Source: Nothopassalora personata (lineage: Eukaryota; Ascomycota; Dothideomycetes; Mycosphaerellales; Mycosphaerellaceae). From it: a stretch of 64,000 bases of DNA. Both the position numbers and the translations under genes were made by a program. The DNA is taken from assembly GCA_033816765.1 (NCBI GenBank), contig CM066293.1:1550001-1614000 (forward strand), in the 5' to 3' direction. How positions within the stretch are numbered: the first letter of the stretch is position 1; each line of letters starts with the position of its first letter. Positions 46,698-56,543 of this stretch are shown piece by piece. Under the pieces are notes generated by a model, which was given only the letters and a program-made list of their open reading frames with translations, searched no databases and had not been told where the DNA came from.

Positions 46698-46993
46698 ATG
46701 GAATTCCTCTCGCTTCTACTACACGTAACACGTTCTACAGCATATGGCATGTGGTGCGATAGCGCCTCGAGCGGTGACGGATCATGCGAGGCGAATGTCG
46801 ACCATGCCTATTGTGTAAGTACTACAAAGGATATACATAGAGACAGCGCATCTCTGGTACTCCTTGGCGAGAGGTCCCTATATATACACGAGCATTTCCT
46901 AGTATCACTAATACGTCTTCTCTATAGTGCCTAGCTAAGAACAGTTCAATCTACCAAACCTGGGGGGATGTTACGTATGGAGCGTATACTTAG
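46698..46993 (+). pseudogene. Small secreted cysteine-rich protein, array copy 6, diverged and truncated
   Basis: Exon 1 is 46698-46814 (MEFLSLLLHVTRSTAYG start, C-x9-C spacing kept) and exon 2 starts at 46928 after a 113-nt intron enlarged by about 40 bases. Exon 2 reaches TAG at 46991-46993 after 21 codons, before cysteines 5 and 6, although text resembling the rest follows. A 60-residue product with four cysteines would result, so it is probably inactive. Confidence 0.6.
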
Positions 46994-47249
46994 GATGGGA
47001 GCCCCTACTGCGATGGTAAAGCACAGCGAGAGAATGGGGAATATAAATTACTGTGCTGTGCGTGAGGAAATACGTCAGGCGGTTTATCGTAGATGGGTAA
47101 CAGCGCAGGCGCAAATTGGGAGTTACAGCAACCCTGCCCTTGCTGCATTTACAACATCCTCCCGTTGACAGCTTTTTCGCGTCAAATCCCATTTCGGCCC
47201 CCAGGGTAGCACTGGTGGCCACACGTCCCGTCACTAAATAGTTTCAGGA
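46994..47249. other. Spacer after the array
   Basis: Decayed tail of unit 6 and unassigned sequence. Confidence 0.4.
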
Positions 47250-47615
47250 GAGTCGGCTTATACGAGTCAGCTGACTACTATACATAACTCATCGGTCGAA
47301 GGTATCCCTCTCTTGTTGGCGCGAGCCTGCACAGCAAGGAATGGCGATCTCTACGGGCCACCTCTTTCAGCATCATCTTCGAATGAGGGCGTCGCGGCAC
47401 CTCTTTACAACTCTCCTGACCATACCTGGAGGACGCATGCCGATGACTTCACTGACCTAAACTCCGGCGACTACCACGTCGGAGCTCGACGACTCAAGCA
47501 GTGTCTCCCACAAAATGTATGCTGCGAGAGCTGTGGTCAGTGCGAGGACTACTCGAGAATTTTTGGGGACTGTATAACTTGTAGGAACAAGGATATGTTG
47601 TGCTGGGCGTGGTGA
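47250..47615 (+). CDS. Possible cysteine-rich small protein fragment
   Basis: An open frame follows a TTTCAG acceptor-like site near 47248 and ends at TGA 47613-47615. The last 37 residues hold eight cysteines (CLPQNVCCESCGQC, then CITCRNKDMLCW). The in-frame start is not ATG, so if real this is a second exon whose first exon I cannot place. It may be unrelated to the array. Confidence 0.25.
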   Translation, partial: ESAYTSQLTTIHNSSVEGIPLLLARACTARNGDLYGPPLSASSSNEGVAAPLYNSPDHTWRTHADDFTDLNSGDYHVGARRLKQCLPQNVCCESCGQCEDYSRIFGDCITCRNKDMLCWAW

Positions 47616-48018
47616 GTGCGGAGAATTGAGAGCTGAGGAGCGGCGTGGGTGCGTAGGCTGATGCGGCCGCGTTGTAATAGGGAGGTGTGGGGTTCCTAAT
47701 GATCGGGTCGTGGATAAGATGCTATTGCTGGTGCTGATGCCGATGTGTGGTGGGAGCGGATTGAGATCTATTATGATATTGTAACGAATACTAGACGAGG
47801 CGGTGCGGATGAAGAGATGAGGAGGCGAGGTGAGGGCGAAGAAGGTTTTGGTGGTAAAGAGCGGCAGGCAAAGGGGTCTAGTAGTTTATGACCTACATCA
47901 AAGTGCTTGCTGTAATACAGCCGAGTGTGCGGAATTTACCATGTCGTCTGCGCGCACTGTAGCGACCTGGCTAGATCACCGAAGCAGATCCATTGACAGG
48001 GGTCCTTCGACGCCGTTC
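47616..48018. other. Intergenic, nothing recognised
   Basis: No supportable feature. Confidence 0.4.
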
Positions 48019-48903
48019 TCAGAAATAGGTAGGCGTCCTGCGAGCCAGATAGCCCAAGAACTGCCCGGTCCGTTGGCCCTCACTATTGACCCAGACTACG
48101 GTCGTTCGAGTACGCAGGTACGGACGAATCCCAGCGCGTCCATCATCTGGAGAGAGCGAAACACGTTTCCCGACTAAAGCCTGAACGCGGACCTCCGTTT
48201 TGGCGTTGATCCATCTCAACGGCTCGCCGACGTCACACATCAAAGGACAGAAAGAAGCGCCTCTGCGGAGACCTATGCTTCTGTCTCGGCGATACGCTGT
48301 TTCGATTGCAGTCTCCTGAGGTAGACCCACATCGCCAGGCACCAGACATCGGCGGATGTATGGCTTGTGCTGTATCTTGATCCGCGCCCATTGTTCCTTG
48401 TCGGCTGACATTGTGCGTTTGCCGTACAGCGCTTCAGCTGCTTCGTGATACAGCTGCCAGCAGACTCGGAGGAGCGGCGGAGAGACCTTGCTCCTCTTAC
48501 CTCTATCTGGGCCGAACGTGAGGATGGGAGGGACGTTGTCGAAGATGAATCGATGATCATATCTCGAAGTTCCCGTGGACGGCTTAGTAGGCGGGAGGCA
48601 GCGGTGCGATCCTTGATGAGGTATGGCATGTATGGTAACAAGGTGTGTTGGAGGTCGTGGCGGAAGTTGCCGGGAGGATGTTCGAGTTGCTTGATGAGCA
48701 CTGGTACGTTTGCCACCAGCCAATATCCAGGCTTGTTCAGCAACTTCTTGCGAATGCTGGTGCTCGGAATGTTCTCGAGTAGCGACTTCATCTCTTGGTC
48801 ACTTGGAAGTGCCTGCGATGGTAGCGATTCTGCTTCAATGTCAGCGCTCTCACAGTGTTGTGTAGAGAAACTTGCCGTCTGCTTTCTTCTTGCGAGGGGC
48901 CAT
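48019..48903 (-). pseudogene. 2EXR-like orphan gene, broken copy 1
   Basis: ATG at 48903 (MAPRKKKADG). The frame shifts within about 20 codons and then reads ALPSDQEMKSLLENIPSTSI and LLPYMPYLIKDRTAAS up to RPRELRDMIID. It shifts again by one base near 48560 into FDNVPPILTFG..LLRVCWQLYHEAAEALYGKRTM, ending at 48019. The same block order exists in the neighbour at 49181-49930 (shared PYLxKDRT, RELRD and LLRVCWQL.HE). Two independent frame changes mark it as a pseudogene. Confidence 0.5.
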
Positions 48904-49180
48904 CTCAGGCTAAGTAGTTGGTGATTGCGTAGTTGCTGATAGTGATGGTCGCGAACTTGAGTGGAAAGTGGTGGATTTATGTGCGGTCTTAGTGCTTCTT
49001 CGAAGAGAGAAGACCGGAGTCGGGTGGGGCAACGTTGCGATCAAGTGACAGACTAGCCTGTGCTAATCGAGTGAATGGCAACATAAAAAGTTTGGGCCGA
49101 GTCTCGCTATTCTGACAACGCATGCGGCTGCAACCCAATAGTGAGCTCTTAAATAAACTTCTTCGCACAAGCGAAGGATA
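48904..49180. other. Spacer between the two 2EXR-like copies
   Basis: Nothing recognised. Confidence 0.4.
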
Positions 49181-49930
49181 TCAATGTAAAACAAGCGGTC
49201 TCATGTGAGTGCCTGTGTCGGTGCTTTTTTGTTCACCAAAGCCCCGGGAATCCCGCAATGTGATCGAGCCTCTCTCGCCCTTGACGTTCACCCACGGCAC
49301 CTCCAATGCGCTGATCCAGTGCATCGACATGATGTCCCGACAGAAGACGGTACCCATCTCCAACCCGTACTTGGGATCCCAGTAAGCGGCCGTATCCTTT
49401 GCAGTCTCGCCGTCGATGGGCCAAAGGTTATAAGCACTGAGGAGCACTCGGCTCAAGACCTGCTTGTGCTGGAATTTGGTGTTGAAGGCGTTGACATCGA
49501 TGAAGAAGATGGTCTTGGCTTTGTAGAGAGGCTCGATTGTCTCATGACACAGCTGCCAGCAGACACGAAGCAATGACAAGGAATGCTTTGGCTTGTGGTT
49601 ACCGAGGAACAGTACTTCCGGGACATGCTCTATGGCGAAGCCAAAGACGATGTCTCGCAGCTCGCGAGGAAGACGAGCAGCGCCGGCTCTTTGGTTCGGT
49701 CCTTGGTCAGGTAGGGCATGAAAGGCAGAAGTTTCTCTTGGATCACACGGTGGCTGTGCGCTGGATGATTCTGCAGTATCTTGAGGATCTGTCCGGTGTT
49801 GCGGGATGCTTTGATAAGTTTGTATACGATCTTCCGGCGAATACTGGTCGGCGCTTCTTGGAATAGCTTCAGCATCTGGGGATAGTCTGCGAGGACTTGC
49901 GATGGTGGTTGGTCTGATGGTTGTTAGCGC
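49181..49930 (-). pseudogene. 2EXR-like orphan gene, broken copy 2
   Basis: The N-terminal part (QVLADYPQMLKLFQEAPTSI and LLPFMPYLTKDRTKEPA) is in one frame. After a one-base shift near 49690 the domain continues as RLPRELRDIVFGFAIEHVPE, SLLRVCWQLCHETIEPLYKA and on to the stop at 49181. The shift site differs from that of copy 1, so the two copies decayed independently after a tandem duplication. Confidence 0.5.
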
Positions 49931-50645
49931 TGGTTGCACTCTTGAGAGGCACGCATAGCAGGTATCTGGGTCTCAGTGGCCGCCATCTTGATTCAGCTAG
50001 AGCGTCTGTGGTGGAGCTTTCGTAGTTGAAGTCAAATGGCTGGTGCACACGGAGAACTGATAGGAGGTCTGAATCTGTTAAGTATGTAGGCACGAGTTCG
50101 GACTCAGATCTTGCTAAATACTGGTGTACCGGAGGGGTTTCACATGCCGTCAGCAGTCTTCATTCTGTTCGATTGTTTCCGGCACATGCATCTGAAATCC
50201 TCACCGTGGGAGCCAGGATGCAGTGCCACGTGGCCAAATTGACCGAAGAATATGGTCTTGCTTCAATTGATCAACGACACGACTGTTCCGCGCGTGGCAC
50301 ACACTGCATTTGCATGTACCTTGCTGTGACCTGGGTATCCTGTATTTGCAAGGCTTGAAAATGCAACATCGATGATCGATATCTTTGTGATATCGTCTCG
50401 CGGTTTCAATGCTCGGCAACTCATTCGATGACGGGATGGGGTGATGTGCATGTGAAAGAAGACGTGAAGTGAAGGCGACAAGTGAAGGCGCCATGCGGCA
50501 AGGTTAAACCTCGGGCGATTGCCTGATGACATCCAATGGGCATTACAATCCAACACAGTCAAAGGAACATCCCAAAGCACAAACAAATCAAGATCCCCAC
50601 CAATCCTCCACGATCACACCTCCTACCTGACACAACACCGCCACC
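49931..50645. other. Intergenic
   Basis: No gene supported. The right end is the NEDD8 promoter. Confidence 0.5.
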
Positions 50646-51004
50646 ATGCAAATCAAGTACGTCTCCAGACCCCTCCCAACCCCCTCACCTCTAACACCGG
50701 CCCAGAGTCCGCACTCTCACCGGCAAAGAGATCGAACTCGACATCGAGCCAGACTACAAGGTATGCCACCGCTATACCTCCTCACGCCCCACTCCTCCTC
50801 CTCCTCGTTCAGCTAATCTAATCTTCTGTCCTCCAGGTTGTCAAGATAAAGGAACGCGTCGAAGAAAAGGAAGGCATCCCACCCGCCCAACAGCGTCTCA
50901 TCTTCGGTGGAAAGCAAATGAACGACGACAAGACTGCCGCCGAGTACAACCTTGAGGGAGGTGCGACACTGCATCTGGTATTGGCGCTGCGTGGTGGTTG
51001 CTGA
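50646..51004 (+). CDS. RUB1: NEDD8/RUB1 ubiquitin-like modifier
   Basis: Three exons: 50646-50656 (11 nt only), 50706-50760 and 50837-51004. Introns are 49 and 76 nt; 77 residues. Sequence features are [36 protein letters not shown] and [11 protein letters not shown]. The Gly-Gly at the C-terminus is followed by one residue (Cys), which must be removed by a hydrolase before conjugation to cullins. Ala at the position that is Arg in ubiquitin before QQRL fits NEDD8 rather than ubiquitin. The tiny first exon is typical of fungal RUB1/ubiquitin genes. Confidence 0.93.
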
Positions 51005-52345
51005 GGAGTGGAAGAGGGGCTCGACTTGGGGGCCGAGCGATCAAGGCCATTTTTGGGTCGTGAGGTTCCGCGCACAATAAGCAAGAGCATGGCTGTGCAT
51101 GGATGACATGAGACGAGCAAGAGGATATGAGCATATGGTATGGCGTTTCGGCGCTGAAATGAGCGCCTACGATTATCTACGGGCAGTTTCGCGCGGACAC
51201 AAGAGGTATGATGAAAGGTGGTGGCTCCGGATATGCATATTGAAAACACCAACTTCGAGATGCTACGCAAGATTGAGTGGCGATGGAAAACTCCCCACTG
51301 AGGCTGGCCTGCTCTCCAATGCTCTGCATCGACCCATACCATCAGCATGTCCCAGCACTGGCACTAGACCATCCTTTCATCAACCCTTTGCTCGCAACCC
51401 GCAGCCCTTTACTTCCCCGCAGACGCCTTTCTCACAGAATCACCATTACCCTCCCTTACCTGAGCCCCTCACCTCTTCGCAGCACCCTTACATACCCCAG
51501 AAACCCACAGTAACAACAGCAACGAAGCCGGCCTCTCAGCGACGAACAACCGCACTCACGCGCATTCTCTATCTGCAGCACGCGAAATCTCTCTCAATTT
51601 AACAATCTGGATTTCGTCCTTCAGGCAGCAATTCTTTCGACCGAGAGAGCAAGGCGAGGTATGAATCGATGACGACGCGCGATCAATCCGTGCGACATTT
51701 TCGGCCCTAAGTTTTACGTCGGCGATTCTCGACCAGGAGCCTCTTGCGCACGGCTTGATGGGGATTTTAGGAGTCATGGCAGACACTTCTGCGAGCAGGA
51801 CGCACGGGTTGGTCTTTTTGGGGCATGGCGACGGTGTTGTGCGTGGCGCTTGTTGTGGGGTGTAGGATATGGGATTGGAGCAGTCATCAAGAGGGACGTT
51901 CAGTCGGCAGTAGACATCTTACAAAACAAACACATTCGCATCTATTGGAATCTAGTCCATGACTCAAGGAGTGTACTCCAAAGGCTGGCTCCAAGAACTG
52001 AGAACAAGGAAGCTCATGAGCTCAAGCACGGCCTTGACCAAGACCTCCGTTGGTGGCATGCGTAGAGAGGATGCCAATTCTTCGATGCGTGTACAGCGTG
52101 ATGATGTTGATGAAGCGTTCAGCAGACGAACAGGGTGCCTATGCACCAAGCGAGGTATGGCACATCTTTGAAAAATCCAGCTGTACGATGGATAGAGCAG
52201 AAACAAGTATATGCATACCAACACTCGCTACCAGAGACCACTTATGTTCACCCAACTATCAGACCAAAACTCGCAACGGCCAGCCCTGTGATCAACGAAC
52301 CTTCCCTGACATGTCCATGTTTATGCTCATCAACATCATCACCCC
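51005..52345. other. Intergenic, nothing recognised
   Basis: About 1.3 kb with only short frames. The right end is the 3' flank of MCM4 (opposite strand). Confidence 0.5.
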
Positions 52346-55300
52346 CTACACAACCCCCGTAATCCTCCTAATACTGCGTCTCGGCCCCTCACCCACAATC
52401 TGTACCTTACCCTCCTGCTCCAAACTCCTCACAGCCTCCGCAAACTCCTGCCCCTCAACGGGAACACTGCTCTGCTCACTGAGCGTGCGGACAACATCGC
52501 CGTACCTCGCACTAGCCCCACCGTTCCTTAACATCTCATCCAGCACCCCAAGAACACCATTCTTCAAATCCTCCCTCCTCTTCCTCTCGCTTGCACTCGT
52601 CCCCTCGGTCAAAAGGCCCATATCAATTAGTCCAGTCCTCGAGTCCGTAGCAGCTTGCTTGAGCGCAGATTGAATGAGGCGGACAGCTTCGTTGACGTCG
52701 GATTCTTCTACGGTCAGAGAGAGACGCATTTTTGCGTGAGCCTCGGAGAGACGGATCATGGATTCGAGTTGACGGGTTGTGGCGGTGATGCGGCGTTCGG
52801 CGGCGCGGATGTCTTCGCCAAGCTTGCGCATTGCTACGTAGGATTTGACGAGGGCGTCGGCGGCGGGTTGCGTTATGGTTGGGTGGATGTTGGCGCGGGC
52901 GTAGGAGATGTAGGAGGTGAGGAATTCGATGGGCTGAGATAGAGTATTAGTAGGAACTTTTGTGATGGATGTTTGCCACGACTTACGAGGATCTCCTCTC
53001 TGTTGGCGTTTTCTGGCGAGTCTTCCAGGTACATGCCGACCAAATGGCGTGCCAGCTTGCGGTCTGCGGACTCGTCGATGCGGTCGAGGACGAGGTAGAC
53101 CAAGTCGAATCTGGACAGCAGGGTCGGTGGCAGGTCGATGTTCTGCGGCACTGGCAAGTTGACGTTGTACTTGCTGCCGATGGGGTTGGCAGAAGCAAGA
53201 ATGCTGGTCCTGGCGTTCAGTGTCGTGATGATCCCAGCCTTTGCAATAGACACCGTCTGCTGCTCCATGACTTCGTGCAGCACCGATCGAGTGGAGTTAG
53301 ACATCTTGTCAAACTCATCAATGCAGCAGACACCGCCGTCACTGAGGACCAGCGCACCGGACTCAAGCACCAAGCTGCGAGTTTCGGGATCGCGAGTGAC
53401 ATAGGCCGTCAAACCGACTGCAGAAGATCCTTTCCCGGATGTGTAGACACCTCGAGGTGCAATCTTGTGAACGTACTCCAGCATCTTCGACTTGGCTGTG
53501 GATGGGTCACCACAGAGCAAGACGTTGATGTCACCACGGTACTTGGGCGAGCCACCTTTTTGGAAGCTCTTGTTGGTGCCACCGAAGAGCTGGAGGAGGA
53601 TGCCCTTTTTGACGTCGTCCATCTCGTGCATTGACGGCGCGAGTGATCGTGAAAGCAGGTCGTAGAGATCAGGACGCGCCGCAGTCGCTCTGATCTTGGC
53701 CTCCTCTTCTTCGCTGACCTTGCGAGTCTCCTCAGTGTTGCCAGCGGCTTGTTCCGAGAGCCCCTCCTCGATAGTGGACGGATCGATGCCCATTCGCCTC
53801 TTGTCGGTCTTTTGCACGTGCAGGCAATCAACGTAAGTTTTGAATAGATTCTTGACAGATCGTTGCCGTGGGTTGACACGGACTTGATTGCACTTGAAGA
53901 TGCCAGTGATCTCCACTCTGTCACCGGCTTTGCAAGTGTCGACCAGCTCATCGTAGGCGCACAGGCTGACCGAGTGCGGTGTCTGACCATCAGGCACAGA
54001 GTCTGGAGTTTCTTGCAGCTTGATGACCTGCTTGTCTGCGAAGCCAGAGCGGTTGTGCACGATTTGCATACTGTTGCTGGCGCTGCACACTTCACGCGGG
54101 CATCGTGTTGGCTCAGTGATTTTGCCACGGTCGATGTCGACCTTGACTGTATGATGGCAGACCGAGCAGCGGAAGAAGGCGTCCTTCATGTCTGGGATGA
54201 TTGGTGTCGTGCGGATGACGAGACCCTTGATTGAGACAAGCTGGTCCATGTCGCCGGGGTTGAGGTCTCGAAGGTTGATGGTCTTGTCCAAGCCAAAAGG
54301 TCTGGTGCGGTAGATGTTCTGCTCGACTTCCGCTACCAAGTCGGGCTCATCGGCCACTGGCTGAGCTGCAGGTCTGGGAGTGCCACCGCCCATGTTATCA
54401 ACATCAGAGCTAGGCATTGGTGGCATTGAGCTGGAGTGTCTTGCACGATCCGGGGTCTGCTGTGACTGCTGTGTTCGTCTCTCTCCCATCTTCTTCTCTG
54501 CCAGCTCGACCAGCGTGTCCTTGACCACAGCATCCATCAGTGGGACAATTTCACTTGGAAATGACTGAAGTTGATGCCACAGCTTTCTCGTCGCTGGATA
54601 TGCCTTTAGGTTGCGGCAGTCCAGGTAGAAAGCCTTCGTGCCAAGCTCCAACATAGTATCCAGCATGTTCAGGTAGTCCTTCTCGAGGCCAGGATGTCCA
54701 GCATTCAAGTCCTCGCCTTCCATGACTTCACCATCTTGTATCAAGCGGTACTTGCGCTGGAAATTGTACAGGAAGTCCTTCATGGCGGAGAAGGAGTCCG
54801 AGATGGAAACATCAGTACCCCAGATAAATCGCGTCGAGCGACCACCAAGAGCAGCGGCATCAGAGGTGTCTGGATTGAGGTTCGAGAAGGTTGCGGCGTC
54901 TGAATCGCCCTGGACTGGCATGCCATTCTCGTCGACGAGTTGCTGTCTTCTCCTGCCGCTGCTCTCGAGCACATCGGAGTTGATATCGTGTCTCCTGTCT
55001 CTTGCGCTTGGTGGGCCAGACCGCCCAGATCGGACAAACAGACCAGTGGAGTCAGATCGTGGGTCATTGGGAAGGCCATGTGCTCGTGGAGTCGCTGCTT
55101 CAGAGCTTGTTCCGTAATGGATAGGCGACGAGTCTGTTCCGATGAGTACGTTTCCCCATCGCGGCTGCCCGGGTGTACTCACCTCCAATGCCTCGATTGG
55201 CTCGCGGTGTCCTGCCACCGTCGCTGCTCAACAGACCAGGCGTCGCAGCATCCGTTCTCTGTCGCAGCGGACTGCTGCCATTGACGTTGTTGGCAGTCAC

Positions 55301-55618
55301 GCCCAACGATTGCGATTGGCTCTGACTCTGGCTGCCAGCTGGACTGCTCCTGAAGAACAGCGGCGAGCTGGTTGGCGGCGCTTGGCTTTGGCTCTGACTC
55401 TGACTCTGACTCTGTGAAGCTCGCGGAGTGCCTCGTTGACTGGTGGCAGCTCTGTCGTCCGGTTGACTGTTGGGAAAATCGTCTGCTGCGTCTGGTAGAG
55501 GCGGATCGCTCGCTGGCGGCTCCGACGAACGCGGTGCTTGCGAAGAGCGCTGGCTGCGGCGCTGAGGTGTGTTGTGTGCAGACGACCGCGTCGAGCGTCT
55601 GTTCGCTGGCGACGACAT
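52346..55618 (-). CDS. MCM4: DNA replication licensing factor MCM4 (CDC54)
   Basis: Three exons on the minus strand: 55618-55183, 55133-52987 and 52933-52346. Introns are 49 and 53 nt and all phases are consistent; 1,056 residues. The N-terminal 250 residues are a Ser/Gln-rich, disordered region with SQ repeats, a likely target of DDK/CDK kinases. A zinc ribbon C-x2-C-x18-C-x4-C lies at about 468-495, Walker A GDPSTAKSK at about 687, Walker B CIDEFDKM at about 750 and the arginine finger SRFD at about 819. It forms part of the MCM2-7 helicase. ATG 55618 was chosen over an upstream in-frame start at 55666 because MSSPANRRS is the usual kind of N-terminus. It shares a 265-bp divergent promoter with the tubulin cofactor gene. 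Confidence 0.96.
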
Positions 55619-55883
55619 CTTTGCGCGTGTATGTGTCTTGGGGATGCGATGTTGGTGTTGGTGCAAGTGGTCAAGGTCGATGGGCAGATAGAACTACAGT
55701 GGGCTTTTCACGCGTCGAAGGGCTCCGCGAGAAACACGCGAGACGCGTCCACAGCGGCGCTTGGCCAATTTCACCTCTGTTAGGAAAGGTCCATCGCCGT
55801 ACCTGCCGTGACTGAGTAGCCAACCAACCCACTTAACATTGCCAAACAGAGGACCAGCGAGAAATACATCGACAACACACGCC
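55619..55883. promoter_or_regulatory. Divergent promoter between MCM4 and tubulin cofactor A
   Basis: 265 bp between two start codons on opposite strands. It contains ACGCGT at 55744-55749, and the shorter words ACGCG and CGCGT at 55708-55740, matching the MluI-box core known from yeast G1/S replication genes. Function in this fungus is inference. Confidence 0.4.
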
Positions 55884-56426
55884 ATGCCAGCCCCATCACA
55901 GCTCGCAATCGCCACCTCATCGCTGAACAGACTGGTCAAGGAGGAAGCCAGCTACCACAAAGAGTCACAGCACCAACAAGAACGAATTGCTAAACTCGAA
56001 GCAGGCGGCAACGGAGACGACGAGAATGCCGAGTACACACTGAAGCAGGAGGTATGTATACTCTGTTCTCTTCATGTCATACATACATGGTGTATAATGC
56101 GCGTCGTTGCTATCATACATTGTCGTCTCATCCTTCTATGTTCTATCCTGCTCGTTCCACACTAACCCCTAATCTAGCGTAAAGCCCTCGAAGAGACAAA
56201 AGCCGTCATGCCCCAGCTCAAGCAGAAGATCGAAGAGGCCAAATCAAAGCTCGAGGCTCAGTTGGTCAGTGTACAGCGCTGCACATGCTATAATGCGTAA
56301 TGTGGTAGCTGATATTTTGTGCAGGAGCAAGACAAGGGTCCTGGCGATCAAAGTTCCCCAGGAGATGTCACCAAAGCTAAGGAGGCCATTGCTGCTGCCT
56401 TGGCCGCCATTCGGGAGACCTCGTAA
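55884..56426 (+). CDS. RBL2: Tubulin-specific chaperone A (TBCA/Rbl2)
   Basis: Exons 55884-56051, 56178-56264 and 56325-56426; 118 residues, the normal family size. It is an all-helical protein: MPAPSQLAIATSSLNRLVKE, HKESQHQQERIAKLEAGG, then ALEETKAVMPQLKQKIEEAK and the end KEAIAAALAAIRETS. The family captures beta-tubulin released from the folding machinery. It converges with ELA1, with 117 bp between stop codons. Confidence 0.9.
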
Positions 56427-56543
56427 TATGGTGATCGAAGTCAGGATGTCTGCTGGCACTATGATGCTCTGGTAGAGCGTGTCGTACACAGGTCGTAAAG
56501 CAAATGACATGCGTCTGTGGCGTCTGTGCCTGTGTGCTGCTTC

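Larger units (their letters stand above)
43560..46993 (+). repeat. Tandem array of a ~550-bp unit encoding small secreted cysteine-rich proteins
   Basis: Six units in the same orientation, with ATG codons at 43893, 44450, 44999, 45606, 46154 and 46698 (spacing 557, 549, 607, 548 and 544 bp). Each unit has the same order: promoter block with a TATATAG box, leader, exon 1, short intron, exon 2. A partial unit with promoter and leader only (43560-43707) precedes the first. Units 1-3 are near identical, units 4-5 form a second subtype, and unit 6 is most diverged. The array is A+T-richer than the flanking core genes. Confidence 0.9.

Noticed and set aside
43560..46993. Array as a CRISPR or as ordinary satellite DNA
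   Set aside because: Units are about 550 bp, contain open exons with conserved splice sites and cysteines, and lack short spacers. The organism is a eukaryote.
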